Source: Chitinophaga pinensis
Lineage (GTDB): Bacteria > Bacteroidota > Bacteroidia > UKL13-3
Reading direction: 5' to 3'
DNA length: 16,460 bases
Assembly (NCBI GenBank): GCA_943323675.2
Contig: CALPIR020000025.1
Coordinates: 1 to 16,460 of the forward strand
In this document: positions 1-9,178 of the stretch, in pieces
How the letters are laid out: the number at the start of each line of letters is the position of its first letter
How positions within the stretch are numbered: position 1 is the stretch's first letter
Position numbers and translations under genes: made by a program
The notes under the pieces: model-generated
Databases searched by the model: none
The model's input: only the letters and a program-made list of their open reading frames with translations
Told to the model about the DNA's origin: nothing

Positions 1-1
1 A

Positions 2-478
2 CTGACAATTAAAGACAGTACAACATACAATACCACGAACGGACGTAAGGTATATGGTGGTGGTGGAATTACACCCGATGTATTTGTTGCTGTTGATACC
101 AGTTACATAAACCAGTTTTATGCGGCATTATTTGAACAAAGTTTATTAAGTAGGTTTACTTATAATTTTATGGACGCTAACCGAAAAACCTTAACTACAA
201 ATTATAAAAATGCGGCAACTTTTAATGCATCATTTTATGTGAATGATGTTTTATGGAATAAGTTTATTTCGTACTTCAAAGAAAACAGTAGAGGTGATTT
301 CACAGATGAACAATTTAAACAATCAGAAAAACAAGTAAGACATTTATTAAAGGCAATGATTGCAAGACAAGTTTGGCGCGATGAAGGTTACTTTACTGTA
401 TTGAGTAGTGAAGACAAAATGATTAGAAAAGCTATAGAAACTTTTTCATCCAACTACGAAAAATTACTTCACCCTTAA
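2..478 (+). CDS. S41 family peptidase (C-terminal processing protease), C-terminal part only
   Basis: This is the last 158 codons of a protein whose start lies before the window; the frame is open from base 2 to the TAA at 476-478. The visible part begins at the end of the protease domain, where the motif VYGGGGITPDV is seen. That Gly-rich GGGITPD segment is typical of tail-specific (CtpA/Prc-like) serine proteases of family S41. The rest is a largely helical, charged tail. The catalytic Ser and Lys and any PDZ domain or signal peptide would lie upstream and cannot be checked here. Such proteases are usually exported and cut proteins near their C-termini. An internal ATG at 170 gives an apparent 102-residue gene, but it lies within this longer frame and is not a separate start. 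The gene converges with ftcD across a hairpin at 483-517. Confidence 0.85.
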   Translation: MTIKDSTTYNTTNGRKVYGGGGITPDVFVAVDTSYINQFYAALFEQSLLSRFTYNFMDANRKTLTTNYKNAATFNASFYVNDVLWNKFISYFKENSRGDFTDEQFKQSEKQVRHLLKAMIARQVWRDEGYFTVLSSEDKMIRKAIETFSSNYEKLLHP

Positions 479-482
479 TAAC

Positions 483-517
483 AACAATGCCACACCAAAA
501 TTTGATGTGGCATTGTT
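483..517. terminator. Bidirectional hairpin terminator between the S41 protease gene and ftcD
   Basis: A perfect 12-bp inverted repeat pairs 483-494 (AACAATGCCACA) with 506-517. The inner bases can add a few A-T pairs. It starts 5 bases after the protease stop and lies 17 bases beyond the ftcD stop, so it can serve both converging genes. The T-run on the + side is modest (ATTTACATTT). Confidence 0.75.
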
Positions 518-534
518 ATTTACATTTAAATCTA

Positions 535-2226
535 TTACATAATTGCAGCTTCAACCTTTGCAATGAGTGCATCAGCCTCTGCGTGATTTTTATCTAAAAT
601 TTGTTTTGCTCGAGATTTAATATCTTCGGCAAATGCACGGTCTTTTAATCCTTGCGCGTTTACCAACACATTAAAGTAGGCACCACGTACAGCGGTTTTA
701 ACACATAACACACCCACACCCGCATCTGTAATACTGTTGGGGTTTCCTTGTTCAACCATAGCGGATAACATAGGTAAAATACTATAAGCTGTTTCCATTA
801 TTTTGTATGGTATATCACAAGCGTATTTGGTAGCATCTTCTATGGCTTGTGCTCGTGCTTTTTTCTCTTCATCATTAGATTTGGGTAAGCCAAATGCATT
901 CATAATTTTGTTAAATGCATTGGTATCTTCATCAACCAAAATGAGTAAAGTATCTTTTACATGTTGACCTTGCGCAGCAAAATCACTAAACAAACTAATT
1001 TTATCTTCCCAGCCACGTTTCCCGGCACTTAAGTTAGCTACCATTGTACCTAATGCTGCGCCTAAGCTTCCCACATAAGCGCTAATACTTCCACCACCAG
1101 GTGCAGGACTTTCACTTGCTGTTTCGTCTGCAAATGCACGTAAATCCATGCGGATTAAACGTCCATTCTCTGCTTTACGTAATTTGTATTCAATTATTTT
1201 TTTCTCTGGATCAAAAGGAGCCAACTCATCTAAACCAAGACTTTTAACAGCAATGTGTATTAACTCACGCTCGCTTACACCAATGCTTCGGTTTTGTTTT
1301 TGCAGGTAATGTTTTCCAGCATCAAGCATAGCACTTAACGGAATCAACCCAACTAATTCGCTTCCAGTTACACGTAAACCGCGAGTTTGTGCACTACGGC
1401 AAACTTCATCAAAAGCTTGGTGTACCGATGTTATTTTGTAGTTGGTTAGGTTCATAGAAATTTGAGCAACGTTATACTCTTCAATAAACCAACCAATAGC
1501 TTTTACTGCTTTTAAAGTACCCGGAATACGTAAATCATTTCCATCTGCATCCTTTACTACTTTTCCAGTAACCGCATCTCCCTCGCGTTTTACACGTCCA
1601 GCCTCGCGCACATCAAACGCAACACTGTTGGCCAAACGTACTGATTTTGTATTTAGATTTACGTTATAAGCTATTAAGAAATCACGGGCACCTATAACAG
1701 TGGCTCCGCATTTTGCATTATACTGAGCAGGACCAAAATCAGGTTTCCATTCTGGCAATTTAATTTTGTCAAAAAAACCTTCGTACTCGCCTGCACGAAT
1801 AACGGATAAGTTATTACGCGACTCGTTCGGCTGAGCAGATTCATACAAATACACTGGAATTTCCAGCTCCTCTCCTACACGTTTACCCAACTTCTGAGCG
1901 TATAAAACGGTTTCTTCCATGGTAACACCACTTACAGGAATTAAAGGACAAACATCAGTTGCACCCATACGTGGATGCTCACCTTTGTGTTTACTCATAT
2001 CAATTAATTCGGCCGCTTTTTTAATGGCCATAAATGCAGCTTCAATTACCGCATCAGGATGGCCCACAAAAGTTACTACGGTTCTATTCGTTGCTTTACC
2101 TGGATCAACGTCTAACAACATTACCCCATCTACCAATTCTATTTGATCGGTTATTTGTTTGATGACTCCTAAATCAACACCCTCGCTAAAATTAGGAACA
2201 CACTCGATTAATGCATTTTTATTCAT
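535..2226 (-). CDS. ftcD: Glutamate formimidoyltransferase / formimidotetrahydrofolate cyclodeaminase (bifunctional)
   Basis: This cytoplasmic fusion enzyme moves the formimino group from N-formimino-glutamate to tetrahydrofolate, then deaminates the product to 5,10-methenyl-THF and ammonia. It is the final step of one histidine degradation route. From the chosen start the protein has 563 residues. The formiminotransferase N- and C-subdomains cover roughly residues 1-330; the motif GEHPRMGATDVCP is at 82-94, and His84 matches the catalytic His82 of the mammalian enzyme. The cyclodeaminase domain covers about 360-560, with its ESPAPGGGS motif near 372. An in-frame ATG at 2256 would add ten hydrophobic residues that do not resemble the family, so the ATG at 2226 (MNKNALIECVPNFSEG) is preferred. 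No Shine-Dalgarno sequence is visible. Other histidine-utilisation genes (hutH, hutU, hutI) are not in the window, and substrate use is inferred from the family. Confidence 0.95.
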   Translation of the reverse strand: MNKNALIECVPNFSEGVDLGVIKQITDQIELVDGVMLLDVDPGKATNRTVVTFVGHPDAVIEAAFMAIKKAAELIDMSKHKGEHPRMGATDVCPLIPVSGVTMEETVLYAQKLGKRVGEELEIPVYLYESAQPNESRNNLSVIRAGEYEGFFDKIKLPEWKPDFGPAQYNAKCGATVIGARDFLIAYNVNLNTKSVRLANSVAFDVREAGRVKREGDAVTGKVVKDADGNDLRIPGTLKAVKAIGWFIEEYNVAQISMNLTNYKITSVHQAFDEVCRSAQTRGLRVTGSELVGLIPLSAMLDAGKHYLQKQNRSIGVSERELIHIAVKSLGLDELAPFDPEKKIIEYKLRKAENGRLIRMDLRAFADETASESPAPGGGSISAYVGSLGAALGTMVANLSAGKRGWEDKISLFSDFAAQGQHVKDTLLILVDEDTNAFNKIMNAFGLPKSNDEEKKARAQAIEDATKYACDIPYKIMETAYSILPMLSAMVEQGNPNSITDAGVGVLCVKTAVRGAYFNVLVNAQGLKDRAFAEDIKSRAKQILDKNHAEADALIAKVEAAIM

Positions 2227-2270
2227 AAGTAAAAAGTATGCTAAATGAAGCAGCAAATAAACAACTAAAA

Positions 2271-2300
2271 ACGAAAAAAGCCCCGGGAATTTCCCGAGGC
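2271..2300 (-). terminator. Intrinsic terminator of the giant surface-protein gene
   Basis: The hairpin arms are 2280-2287 and 2293-2300, with an AT-rich loop. Read as minus-strand RNA, GCCUCGGG pairs fully with CCCGGGGC (one U-G wobble) and is followed by a run of six U. On the + strand the same pair is a C/A mismatch and there is no good T-run, so the element works in the minus direction. It lies 22 bases beyond the stop at 2323. The ftcD start is only about 45 bases further on, so an ftcD promoter would have to sit in that gap; none is recognised. Confidence 0.85.
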
Positions 2301-2322
2301 TTCTTCTGTTTATAATAAGATA

Positions 2323-5300
2323 TTATTGTTTAATCAACTTCGTAACATGATTTAAACCCGAAGCACTAACACGCACAAAATATACTCCTTGCGATAATGG
2401 TGCTAATCCGTCTAATGTTAATGTTTGATTACCATCTAGAATTGTTTTATCGAATGACATAATTAATCTACCACTGATATCCATAACTTGGATACTTGCG
2501 TTACCTGCTTTTGCACCTTTAATCTCAATGGATAGCTTGTCGCTAAACGGATTAGGATAAGTTACAATTTCTGCAGTTAAATCGTTATCGTTTTGAACGG
2601 TAACAACTTGGCTGTATTCAAATTTACCATTGTTATCCAATTGTTTTAAACGGTAGTACAATTTATTTACTCCAGTTGTTGCAAATGCGTTTGCATCTTG
2701 TAACGTGTAGTTTCTTGTTACACTCGAGTTGCCTGATCCTTTTACGAAACCAATAAACTCAAACGTTTTTCCATCCACACTGCGTTCAACATTAAACCCG
2801 CGATTATTTACTTCACTTGCAGTTGTCCAATTAACCAATACATCTTCGTTTATTTTAGTAGCTTTTAAGCTTACTAATTTAACCGGAGTTGTTGTGGTAC
2901 TGCTGCTTATTGCATTAGCGAATCTAACGTGCATGTATTTACCATTGTATTCATAGACATCAAATGTATAACCAGTTAATGCTGTTAGTCCAGTTACGTT
3001 TACACTTGTACCAGAACCCATGTATACAATAAAGTTACCCGTACCAGTTGTATTGGCAGAACCAAACACTGCACTAGCTGCATATAAAGTATTATTGGTT
3101 GGTGCCACTGCTAATGCTGAAGATAAGCGAGCAACAATCATTCTTCCCTGACCATTACCTGCTGTACAGGTAACATTTGCACTTGTTGCGCTCGGTGTTA
3201 CTGCAACATTACTAGCTGCAGTAGTTGGCGTAACTACATCAACAATCTGAATATCGTCAATGGCCCAGCCTTCATCAACCCAACTATCAGCCCAAAAACG
3301 GAAACGAATTTTCACATTATTTTGACCTAGCGCACCGGTTAAAGGAACGGCTGATTCAATCCAACCACTTGCTTGAGATGCGTATGAAGACGTAATGTCA
3401 GAGAATATATTAGCACCTAAGTTTCCAAATCCTTGAGCATCGTTATACCAAGCATAGCCAATTGCTGTGTTAAAATTGGTGCCCGAACCCAACGTATTGT
3501 CAAGTCTATTCCAAACACCATTATTTATAGATATTTCAACAACACCTCCATCATAACCTGGATCATTGTTAACGTCTAACTTATGACGGAAACGTAAAAC
3601 AGGCGTATTGGTTGATGAAGTGAAATCAAATTGAGGAGATACTACAGCACAATCTTCTGTACCTAAGTAATTACCAACTAAACGTGTTACCCATGCATTT
3701 GCTCCAGAATAAGCTCCATTAAGGAAAGTTTTTGCTGGTGTGCCTAACTGCCAAGCATCTGTTCCAGTACCTATAGCTGTTGAACTCCAACCCGTATTAC
3801 CTATACCATCAAAATTCTGATTGTAAGGTAAAGTAGCAACTATTGGAGAAGTAATGAAACTATCTTGTATACTATAAGCTGTACCAATACTATTTACGGC
3901 ATAAGCACGGTAGTAGTATTTGGTTGAGTGAACCAAACCAGCAGGATTGATTGAAAATGCACCTAAAGCAACTAATGGATTTGTAGAAGAATCAATTACA
4001 CCAAAACCACCGCGTGAAGGGTTAGCCGTTGTAGCATATACAATACCACTTGCAGAAACAGCAGCACCTCCATCCGAGGTAATATTACCACCAACTGTAG
4101 CTGTTGTTGTTGTTACGTTTGTTGCAGCTACCTTTAACACAGTAGCAAGTATTGCAGAACCAGGTGTAGTAAAGGTGCTATCAGCACCATAAGAGGTACC
4201 TAAACCATTTACTGCATAAGCACGGTAGTAGTATGTTGTAGAGGCTGATAATCCAGTAATGTTTAAGCTAAATGTACCACTACCAACAACTGGGTTAGTT
4301 GTTGAGTCTGTAACACCTGCGGTAGCACGTGTAGGATTTGGCGAAACACCAATTACCACACCACTTGCAGTTATGGCATTACCACCATTATTGGTAATGT
4401 TACCTGCCAATGTTGCGTTAGACGTTGTAATATTCGTTTTAGTTCCAGTTAATACAGTTGGTACAGAAGGAGAGAACACCTCTATATCATCTAAAGATAC
4501 ACCTTCAAAATTACCGCTTGCATCAGAACCAAAGCGGAAACGCACTTTTACGTTCGCTTGTCCGTTTGCTCCTATTAATGGAGTTACTGAAGTAATCCAT
4601 CCATTAACCTGAGATGAATAGATTGTATTACTTGCAGAACCGGAGAATTTAGCTGGAGCTATTGGACCTGCAGTACTTGTGCTGTTGTACCAGCTGGTAC
4701 TTAAAACTGTATTAAAATTAGTGCCTGTTCCTACGTTGTTATCAACTTTAGTCCATACACCACCATTAACTGACATTTCAACAATTATAGCATCCCAACC
4801 AGTTTCAGTTACAAATTTATGTTTGAATCGTAAAATTGGTGCTGCGGTTAAGGCAGTAAAATCAAATTGAGGAGAAACCACAGCAGCATCATGATTATCA
4901 TCATAGTTGCCTGTTAATTTGGTAACCCAAGCTTGTGTACCCGAGAATGCACCAGTTAAATAAGTTTTTGCCGGAGCGCCCAATACCCAATTGTTTAAAG
5001 TTCCAGTAACAATAGCAGAACTCCAACCCGTATTTAAACCTATAACATCAAAGTTTTGACTATATGGCAATACACTAATTACAGGAGATGTGGTAAAACT
5101 ATCTTGAATACTGTATGCAGTACCTATACTATTTGTGGCATAAGCACGGTAATAATATTTAGTTGAATGGTTTAATCCTGCAGGATTAATGGTGTAATTA
5201 CCTGTTAATACCACAGGAACTGTAGTAGAATCTACTACTCCTGTGCCAAACAAAGCAGGATTAGGTGTTGTGGCATAAACTATGCCGCTAGCGATTACAG

Positions 5301-8300
5301 TAGAACCACCATCAGAGGTTATGTTACCTCCAACTGTTGCGCTGTATGCCTGTATATTTGAAGGAGGTGTGCGTAAAACTGTTGGAACAACAGCCGATGA
5401 GTTGGTAGTAAAAGTACTATCAACACCATAACTTGTACCCACACCATTAATTGCATATGCACGGTAATAATATGTTGTAGCTGGAACTAAACCTGTTAAA
5501 TTTACAGAAAGTGTTCCGTTAACAACAACTGGACTTGTAGCTGAATCAATAACACCAAAACCTCCTCTAACTGGAGTTGGACTTGTACTAACTACAATAC
5601 CGCTAGCTGTAATTGCATTACCACCATTATTGGTGATATTACCTGATAAAGTAACGGATGATGTAGTGATATTTGCCTTTGTTGAAGTGGCAACTGTTGG
5701 TGCAGTTGGAACAAATACCTCAATATTATCAATAGCCCAGCCTTCGTCTGTAAATGCGTCTACTGCAAAACGGAAACGTATTTTAACATCAGATTGACCA
5801 GCTGCTCCAGTTAATGAAGTTACTGATGTAATCCAACCATTAACTTGAGATGAATATGAGGTTGCTGTATTGGCACTAAACTGAGGTGCACCAACCGTTG
5901 ACCAAGCAGCATTATCATTATACCATGAAGTACTGTTAGCAGTATTAAAATTACCACCTGTACCAACAATTGGATCTAATTTTGTCCAAGCTCCTCCGTT
6001 GATTGATATCTCAACAATACCACCATCATAACCTAGATCATTATCTACATCCATTTTATGTTTAAAAAGCAAAAGTGGAGCAGCTGTTTGTGAGCTAAAG
6101 TTAAACTGAGGAGAAACAACTGCGCAGTTTTCAGTACCTATATAGTTACCTATTAAGCCAGTTACCCATGCATTTGGAGCAGAGAACGCACCACTTAAAT
6201 TTGTTTTTGCTGGCGTACCGCGCACCCAACTGTTAGTTCCTGTTCCTACTGCCGCAGAAGACCAAGGTGTGGTAGCACCATCAAAGTTTTCAGCATATGG
6301 AAGCACAGATATAACGGGCTGGGTTGTAAAACTATCTTGAACACTGTATGCAGTACCAACACTGTTGGTAGCATAAGCACGGTAATAGTATTTGGTTGAA
6401 TGAGTTAATCCCCCAAGCCCCTGAGTGAAAGCACCCAAAGCTACAAGTGGATTTGTTGTTGAATCTACCACACCAAGACCAAATAATGCTGGATTTGGGG
6501 TAGTTGAATATACAATACCGCTAGATGTTACTGCAGCACCTCCGTTTGATGTAATGTTACCACCAACAGTTGCTACATAAGCTTGAATATTGGTAGCAGC
6601 AGTTTTTAATACTGTTGGAATCGTATTGGCACCATTTGTTGTGAACGTACTGTCTGCACCGTAAGTAGTACCAATGGCATTAACAGCATATGCACGATAA
6701 TAGTAGGTAGTAGATAGGTTTAAGCCTGCAACGTTTACAGTAAATACTGAAGGTGCAGCAAATACATTACTAGCAGAATCAATAACTCCAGCACCTCCGC
6801 GAATAGGAGAAGGAGAAGTACTAACTACAACACCACTAGCTGATATAGCAGCACCACCATCACCAGTTATAATACCTCCTAAAGTTGCACCACTGGTTGT
6901 GATATTACTTTTTGTACCTGTTGCTACAATTGGTGCTTGTGCTACTTCCACTTTAATATCATCAATAGATAAATACCATGGAATACCAGCATCACGCACC
7001 TTAAATGCGAAACTATATACACCAGTTGTTGTTGGAGTAAATGAACCAGTTAATTTTTGATATATTGAATTAGATGGCTGAATAAGTGTTGTACCTGGCA
7101 ATAATGTTGCTGATGCGCCATTAGGAGCTGTGGCAACATAAAGAGCCACCGAATCCCAGCTGCCAGTAAAACCATCTGTAACAAACCAAGTTGAAAAAGA
7201 ATAGGTAACACCTTGGGTTAATTTTAATCCTTTGGTAAAAAAGAAATCGTTACATCCATAACGAAATGCACCAAATTTTGATCCCGTTCTTGCAGTACGG
7301 TTATAACTACCTTGAGCTGCTGTATAAGTGTATGTAACAGTACCTATATTGGTTGCAGCCATACACGAAGGGAGTTGGTTGTTGGTTGTTATGCTCTCGA
7401 AACCTTCATCATATGCATTTGTTGGCGTAACTACGAAAATATCTGCCTTAACCTTATATGCACTAGTGTATGCAGGTGTACCAGCACTACAAATTACTTC
7501 ACATCTAAAATAAATAGAATCATTGCTAATAATAGGCGCATAAGCTGGTAACTGAGCACCTGCCACATTTGTCCATGTTGTAGCATCAAGAGATGATTGC
7601 CATTGGTAAGTAACACCTGTTCCTACTGTTGCGCCTACTAACGACAAGTTAGTAGATGAGCCTCCACAAACCAATGCATTACCCGCCACAGATCCTGCGC
7701 TAACAGGGTTGGTACAAGGTGCAGTTTGGTATGTAACCTCCAAATAATTGATTAGGGCAGGAGTAGCTCCATTCCATCCATACTGATACATGAAGGTTGT
7801 ATTTCCTGATAAGTAAACCATGCCTAACGCAAACCAGCCACGAGATACACTGTTAAAAACAGCAGTATCGGCTAAAGCGGTGTCTAGTAATCCGGTGCGC
7901 CATTGAAAAGCCGCACCACCAAAAACATAATTATTGTTATAATTTGGTCCTGTATTAATTTGAGAAACAATTGCTGTATTTAAAGCAGATACCGGATCAA
8001 CATTAGCCATACCTGCAATTTTTGATATTTTATCTAAGCCTGTTGTTGAATAATGATAACCCCAATAGCGCGAGCTATCAACAGAGGTAATACCAGTTGA
8101 TGCTAAACCAGCAACATTAAATTTGGCCCATGAAAACGTATTAGCAGCAGCTAAACGCAATAAACCATTGGTTTTTGTGCCAGTTGCTGATGTCATATAA
8201 CCCGTGGCCATACTTACCGCAAAAGGACCATAGTTAGCACTTGGGTCTAACTTTACAGGAAAACTTCTACCTGACTCTTTAAGCCAATTTAGATCAAATG

Positions 8301-9135
8301 AACTATTTGTTTGTAAGATATTACCATCCAATGAGTAGGTTAAAAGGCCCGTATTGGTTAAATCATTGTCTGTGGCATATAGTTTATTACTATTTACTGT
8401 TTCAACTGCAATAGGTGCAGGGTAAGTTACCAAAAGTTCTTTATTTTTAGTAACCTCTATACCAGAGTTTACACTCTTCACTTCAACATTGTTAGGTAAT
8501 TTTACCTCTTCAATAATTGCAATTCTTTTAGCATTGGCAGGAATACTTTGAAGGAAAGTAGACGAATGAATAACTAAATCTACTTTCTTACCATCATTGG
8601 TTTGAGTATATACCAAATCAACACCTGTAAAAATGTTTTTGTATGTTAATTGGTTTCCAATTGATTTACCTGATATTTTTTTTGATATCGGTAAATGAGA
8701 GATACTATTACCTTGCTCATCCAAGAAAACAATTTTTGTTATTTTCTCTTCAAATACGTTTCCCTTATATTCAACCAAAACAGGTTCTATATTCGGGTTA
8801 ACAGGGTAATAAGTTTTAAAATTGTTTGTTACATTTAAAAATGGCTTTGAATCATACTTTGATCCAATATTTGGAACAATATCGTTATCAATTTCTAACC
8901 ATTTTTCACCACTTTTATAGTGGATAGACCCCGAAGCAACGTAGGCCGTAAAGTTGCCCTGCTGATTTTTAAAATGCTTCATATTCTGAGATCGCATGTT
9001 TAATATTTCAGCATTCTTGTCAAAATTGTTTTGCCAAGGGGATGATAATTCTTGGGCACTAACGCCAAAGATAATACCTATACATGCTGCCAAAAATGCA
9101 AGCAAATAGGATTTGATTGTAGATTTATTTTTCAT
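2323..9135 (-). CDS. Giant multidomain secreted protein with T9SS type A sorting domain
   Basis: A 2270-residue exported protein, probably surface-attached or released by type IX secretion. Residues 1-27 form a signal peptide (KSYLLAFLAACIGIIFGVSA, cut likely before Q28). Residues 28 to ~470 are a distinct region that ends with a strand like PALINYLEVTY. An Ig-like domain follows at ~473-570 (YQWQSS, paired Cys), then a jelly-roll-like domain at ~575-732 ending LSIDDIKVEV. Three tandem units follow at 735-1145, 1146-1558 and 1559-1969; each has two fibronectin-III-like domains (YYYRAYA..., FTT) and a jelly-roll-like domain with an EGWAIDNIEVF-type end. Residues ~1970-2090 are another FN3-like domain, ~2100-2180 a beta domain (NNRGFNVERSVDGKTF), and ~2185-2270 the sorting domain (YPNPFSD ... 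GVYFVRV ... KLIKQ). No catalytic domain was recognised, so adhesion or a structural role is inferred. The gene stands alone with its own terminator. The ATG at 9135 is chosen because the signal peptide begins there. Confidence 0.93.
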   Translation of the reverse strand: MKNKSTIKSYLLAFLAACIGIIFGVSAQELSSPWQNNFDKNAEILNMRSQNMKHFKNQQGNFTAYVASGSIHYKSGEKWLEIDNDIVPNIGSKYDSKPFLNVTNNFKTYYPVNPNIEPVLVEYKGNVFEEKITKIVFLDEQGNSISHLPISKKISGKSIGNQLTYKNIFTGVDLVYTQTNDGKKVDLVIHSSTFLQSIPANAKRIAIIEEVKLPNNVEVKSVNSGIEVTKNKELLVTYPAPIAVETVNSNKLYATDNDLTNTGLLTYSLDGNILQTNSSFDLNWLKESGRSFPVKLDPSANYGPFAVSMATGYMTSATGTKTNGLLRLAAANTFSWAKFNVAGLASTGITSVDSSRYWGYHYSTTGLDKISKIAGMANVDPVSALNTAIVSQINTGPNYNNNYVFGGAAFQWRTGLLDTALADTAVFNSVSRGWFALGMVYLSGNTTFMYQYGWNGATPALINYLEVTYQTAPCTNPVSAGSVAGNALVCGGSSTNLSLVGATVGTGVTYQWQSSLDATTWTNVAGAQLPAYAPIISNDSIYFRCEVICSAGTPAYTSAYKVKADIFVVTPTNAYDEGFESITTNNQLPSCMAATNIGTVTYTYTAAQGSYNRTARTGSKFGAFRYGCNDFFFTKGLKLTQGVTYSFSTWFVTDGFTGSWDSVALYVATAPNGASATLLPGTTLIQPSNSIYQKLTGSFTPTTTGVYSFAFKVRDAGIPWYLSIDDIKVEVAQAPIVATGTKSNITTSGATLGGIITGDGGAAISASGVVVSTSPSPIRGGAGVIDSASNVFAAPSVFTVNVAGLNLSTTYYYRAYAVNAIGTTYGADSTFTTNGANTIPTVLKTAATNIQAYVATVGGNITSNGGAAVTSSGIVYSTTPNPALFGLGVVDSTTNPLVALGAFTQGLGGLTHSTKYYYRAYATNSVGTAYSVQDSFTTQPVISVLPYAENFDGATTPWSSAAVGTGTNSWVRGTPAKTNLSGAFSAPNAWVTGLIGNYIGTENCAVVSPQFNFSSQTAAPLLLFKHKMDVDNDLGYDGGIVEISINGGAWTKLDPIVGTGGNFNTANSTSWYNDNAAWSTVGAPQFSANTATSYSSQVNGWITSVTSLTGAAGQSDVKIRFRFAVDAFTDEGWAIDNIEVFVPTAPTVATSTKANITTSSVTLSGNITNNGGNAITASGIVVSTSPTPVRGGFGVIDSATSPVVVNGTLSVNLTGLVPATTYYYRAYAINGVGTSYGVDSTFTTNSSAVVPTVLRTPPSNIQAYSATVGGNITSDGGSTVIASGIVYATTPNPALFGTGVVDSTTVPVVLTGNYTINPAGLNHSTKYYYRAYATNSIGTAYSIQDSFTTSPVISVLPYSQNFDVIGLNTGWSSAIVTGTLNNWVLGAPAKTYLTGAFSGTQAWVTKLTGNYDDNHDAAVVSPQFDFTALTAAPILRFKHKFVTETGWDAIIVEMSVNGGVWTKVDNNVGTGTNFNTVLSTSWYNSTSTAGPIAPAKFSGSASNTIYSSQVNGWITSVTPLIGANGQANVKVRFRFGSDASGNFEGVSLDDIEVFSPSVPTVLTGTKTNITTSNATLAGNITNNGGNAITASGVVIGVSPNPTRATAGVTDSTTNPVVGSGTFSLNITGLSASTTYYYRAYAVNGLGTSYGADSTFTTPGSAILATVLKVAATNVTTTTATVGGNITSDGGAAVSASGIVYATTANPSRGGFGVIDSSTNPLVALGAFSINPAGLVHSTKYYYRAYAVNSIGTAYSIQDSFITSPIVATLPYNQNFDGIGNTGWSSTAIGTGTDAWQLGTPAKTFLNGAYSGANAWVTRLVGNYLGTEDCAVVSPQFDFTSSTNTPVLRFRHKLDVNNDPGYDGGVVEISINNGVWNRLDNTLGSGTNFNTAIGYAWYNDAQGFGNLGANIFSDITSSYASQASGWIESAVPLTGALGQNNVKIRFRFWADSWVDEGWAIDDIQIVDVVTPTTAASNVAVTPSATSANVTCTAGNGQGRMIVARLSSALAVAPTNNTLYAASAVFGSANTTGTGNFIVYMGSGTSVNVTGLTALTGYTFDVYEYNGKYMHVRFANAISSSTTTTPVKLVSLKATKINEDVLVNWTTASEVNNRGFNVERSVDGKTFEFIGFVKGSGNSSVTRNYTLQDANAFATTGVNKLYYRLKQLDNNGKFEYSQVVTVQNDNDLTAEIVTYPNPFSDKLSIEIKGAKAGNASIQVMDISGRLIMSFDKTILDGNQTLTLDGLAPLSQGVYFVRVSASGLNHVTKLIKQ
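3229..4461 (-). repeat. Supermodule 3 of the giant surface protein (A-B-C)
   Basis: Residues 1559-1969, 411 aa. Domain A begins PTVLTGTKTN, domain B has the A-like segment PSRGGFGVIDS, and domain C begins LPYNQNFDG and ends DEGWAIDDIQIV. The YYYRA codons are at 4221 (A) and 3906 (B), 1239 bases from those of unit 2. Confidence 0.85.
4462..5700 (-). repeat. Supermodule 2 of the giant surface protein (A-B-C)
   Basis: Residues 1146-1558, 413 aa, in the same order as unit 1. Domain A begins PTVATSTKAN, domain B contains ATTPNPALFG, and domain C begins LPYSQNFD and ends EGVSLDDIEVF. The YYYRA codons are at 5460 (A) and 5145 (B), 1233-1234 bases from those of unit 1. Confidence 0.85.
5701..6933 (-). 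repeat. Supermodule 1 of the giant surface protein (FN3-like A, FN3-like B, jelly-roll C)
   Basis: Residues 735-1145, 411 aa. Domain A begins PIVATGTKSN and ends near STFTT. Domain B begins PTVLKTAATN and ends QDSFTT. Domain C begins LPYAENFDG and ends DEGWAIDNIEVF. The YYYRA codons of A and B are 314 bases apart (6693 and 6379). FN3-like modules of this kind (NITSDGGAAVTASGVVYST type) are common in Bacteroidota surface proteins. Confidence 0.85.
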
Positions 9136-9178
9136 ATTTGAAACAATTAATTAAATTCAAGTTACTGAATATCTCAAT

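Noticed and set aside
2227..2256. Ten-residue N-terminal extension of FtcD from ATG 2256
   Set aside because: The extension is hydrophobic (LLHLAYFLL), unlike the family, which starts close to the ECVPNFSEG motif. The ATG at 2226 fits better.
3229..6933. CRISPR-like or short tandem repeats
   Set aside because: The repeated DNA is coding, about 1.24 kb per unit, and diverged between copies. It is protein domain duplication.
7312..7551. 79-residue + strand frame inside the giant gene
   Set aside because: It is antisense to the Ig-like and jelly-roll domains. Its Cys/Ile-rich composition comes from the reverse complement of Thr/Gly/Val codons.
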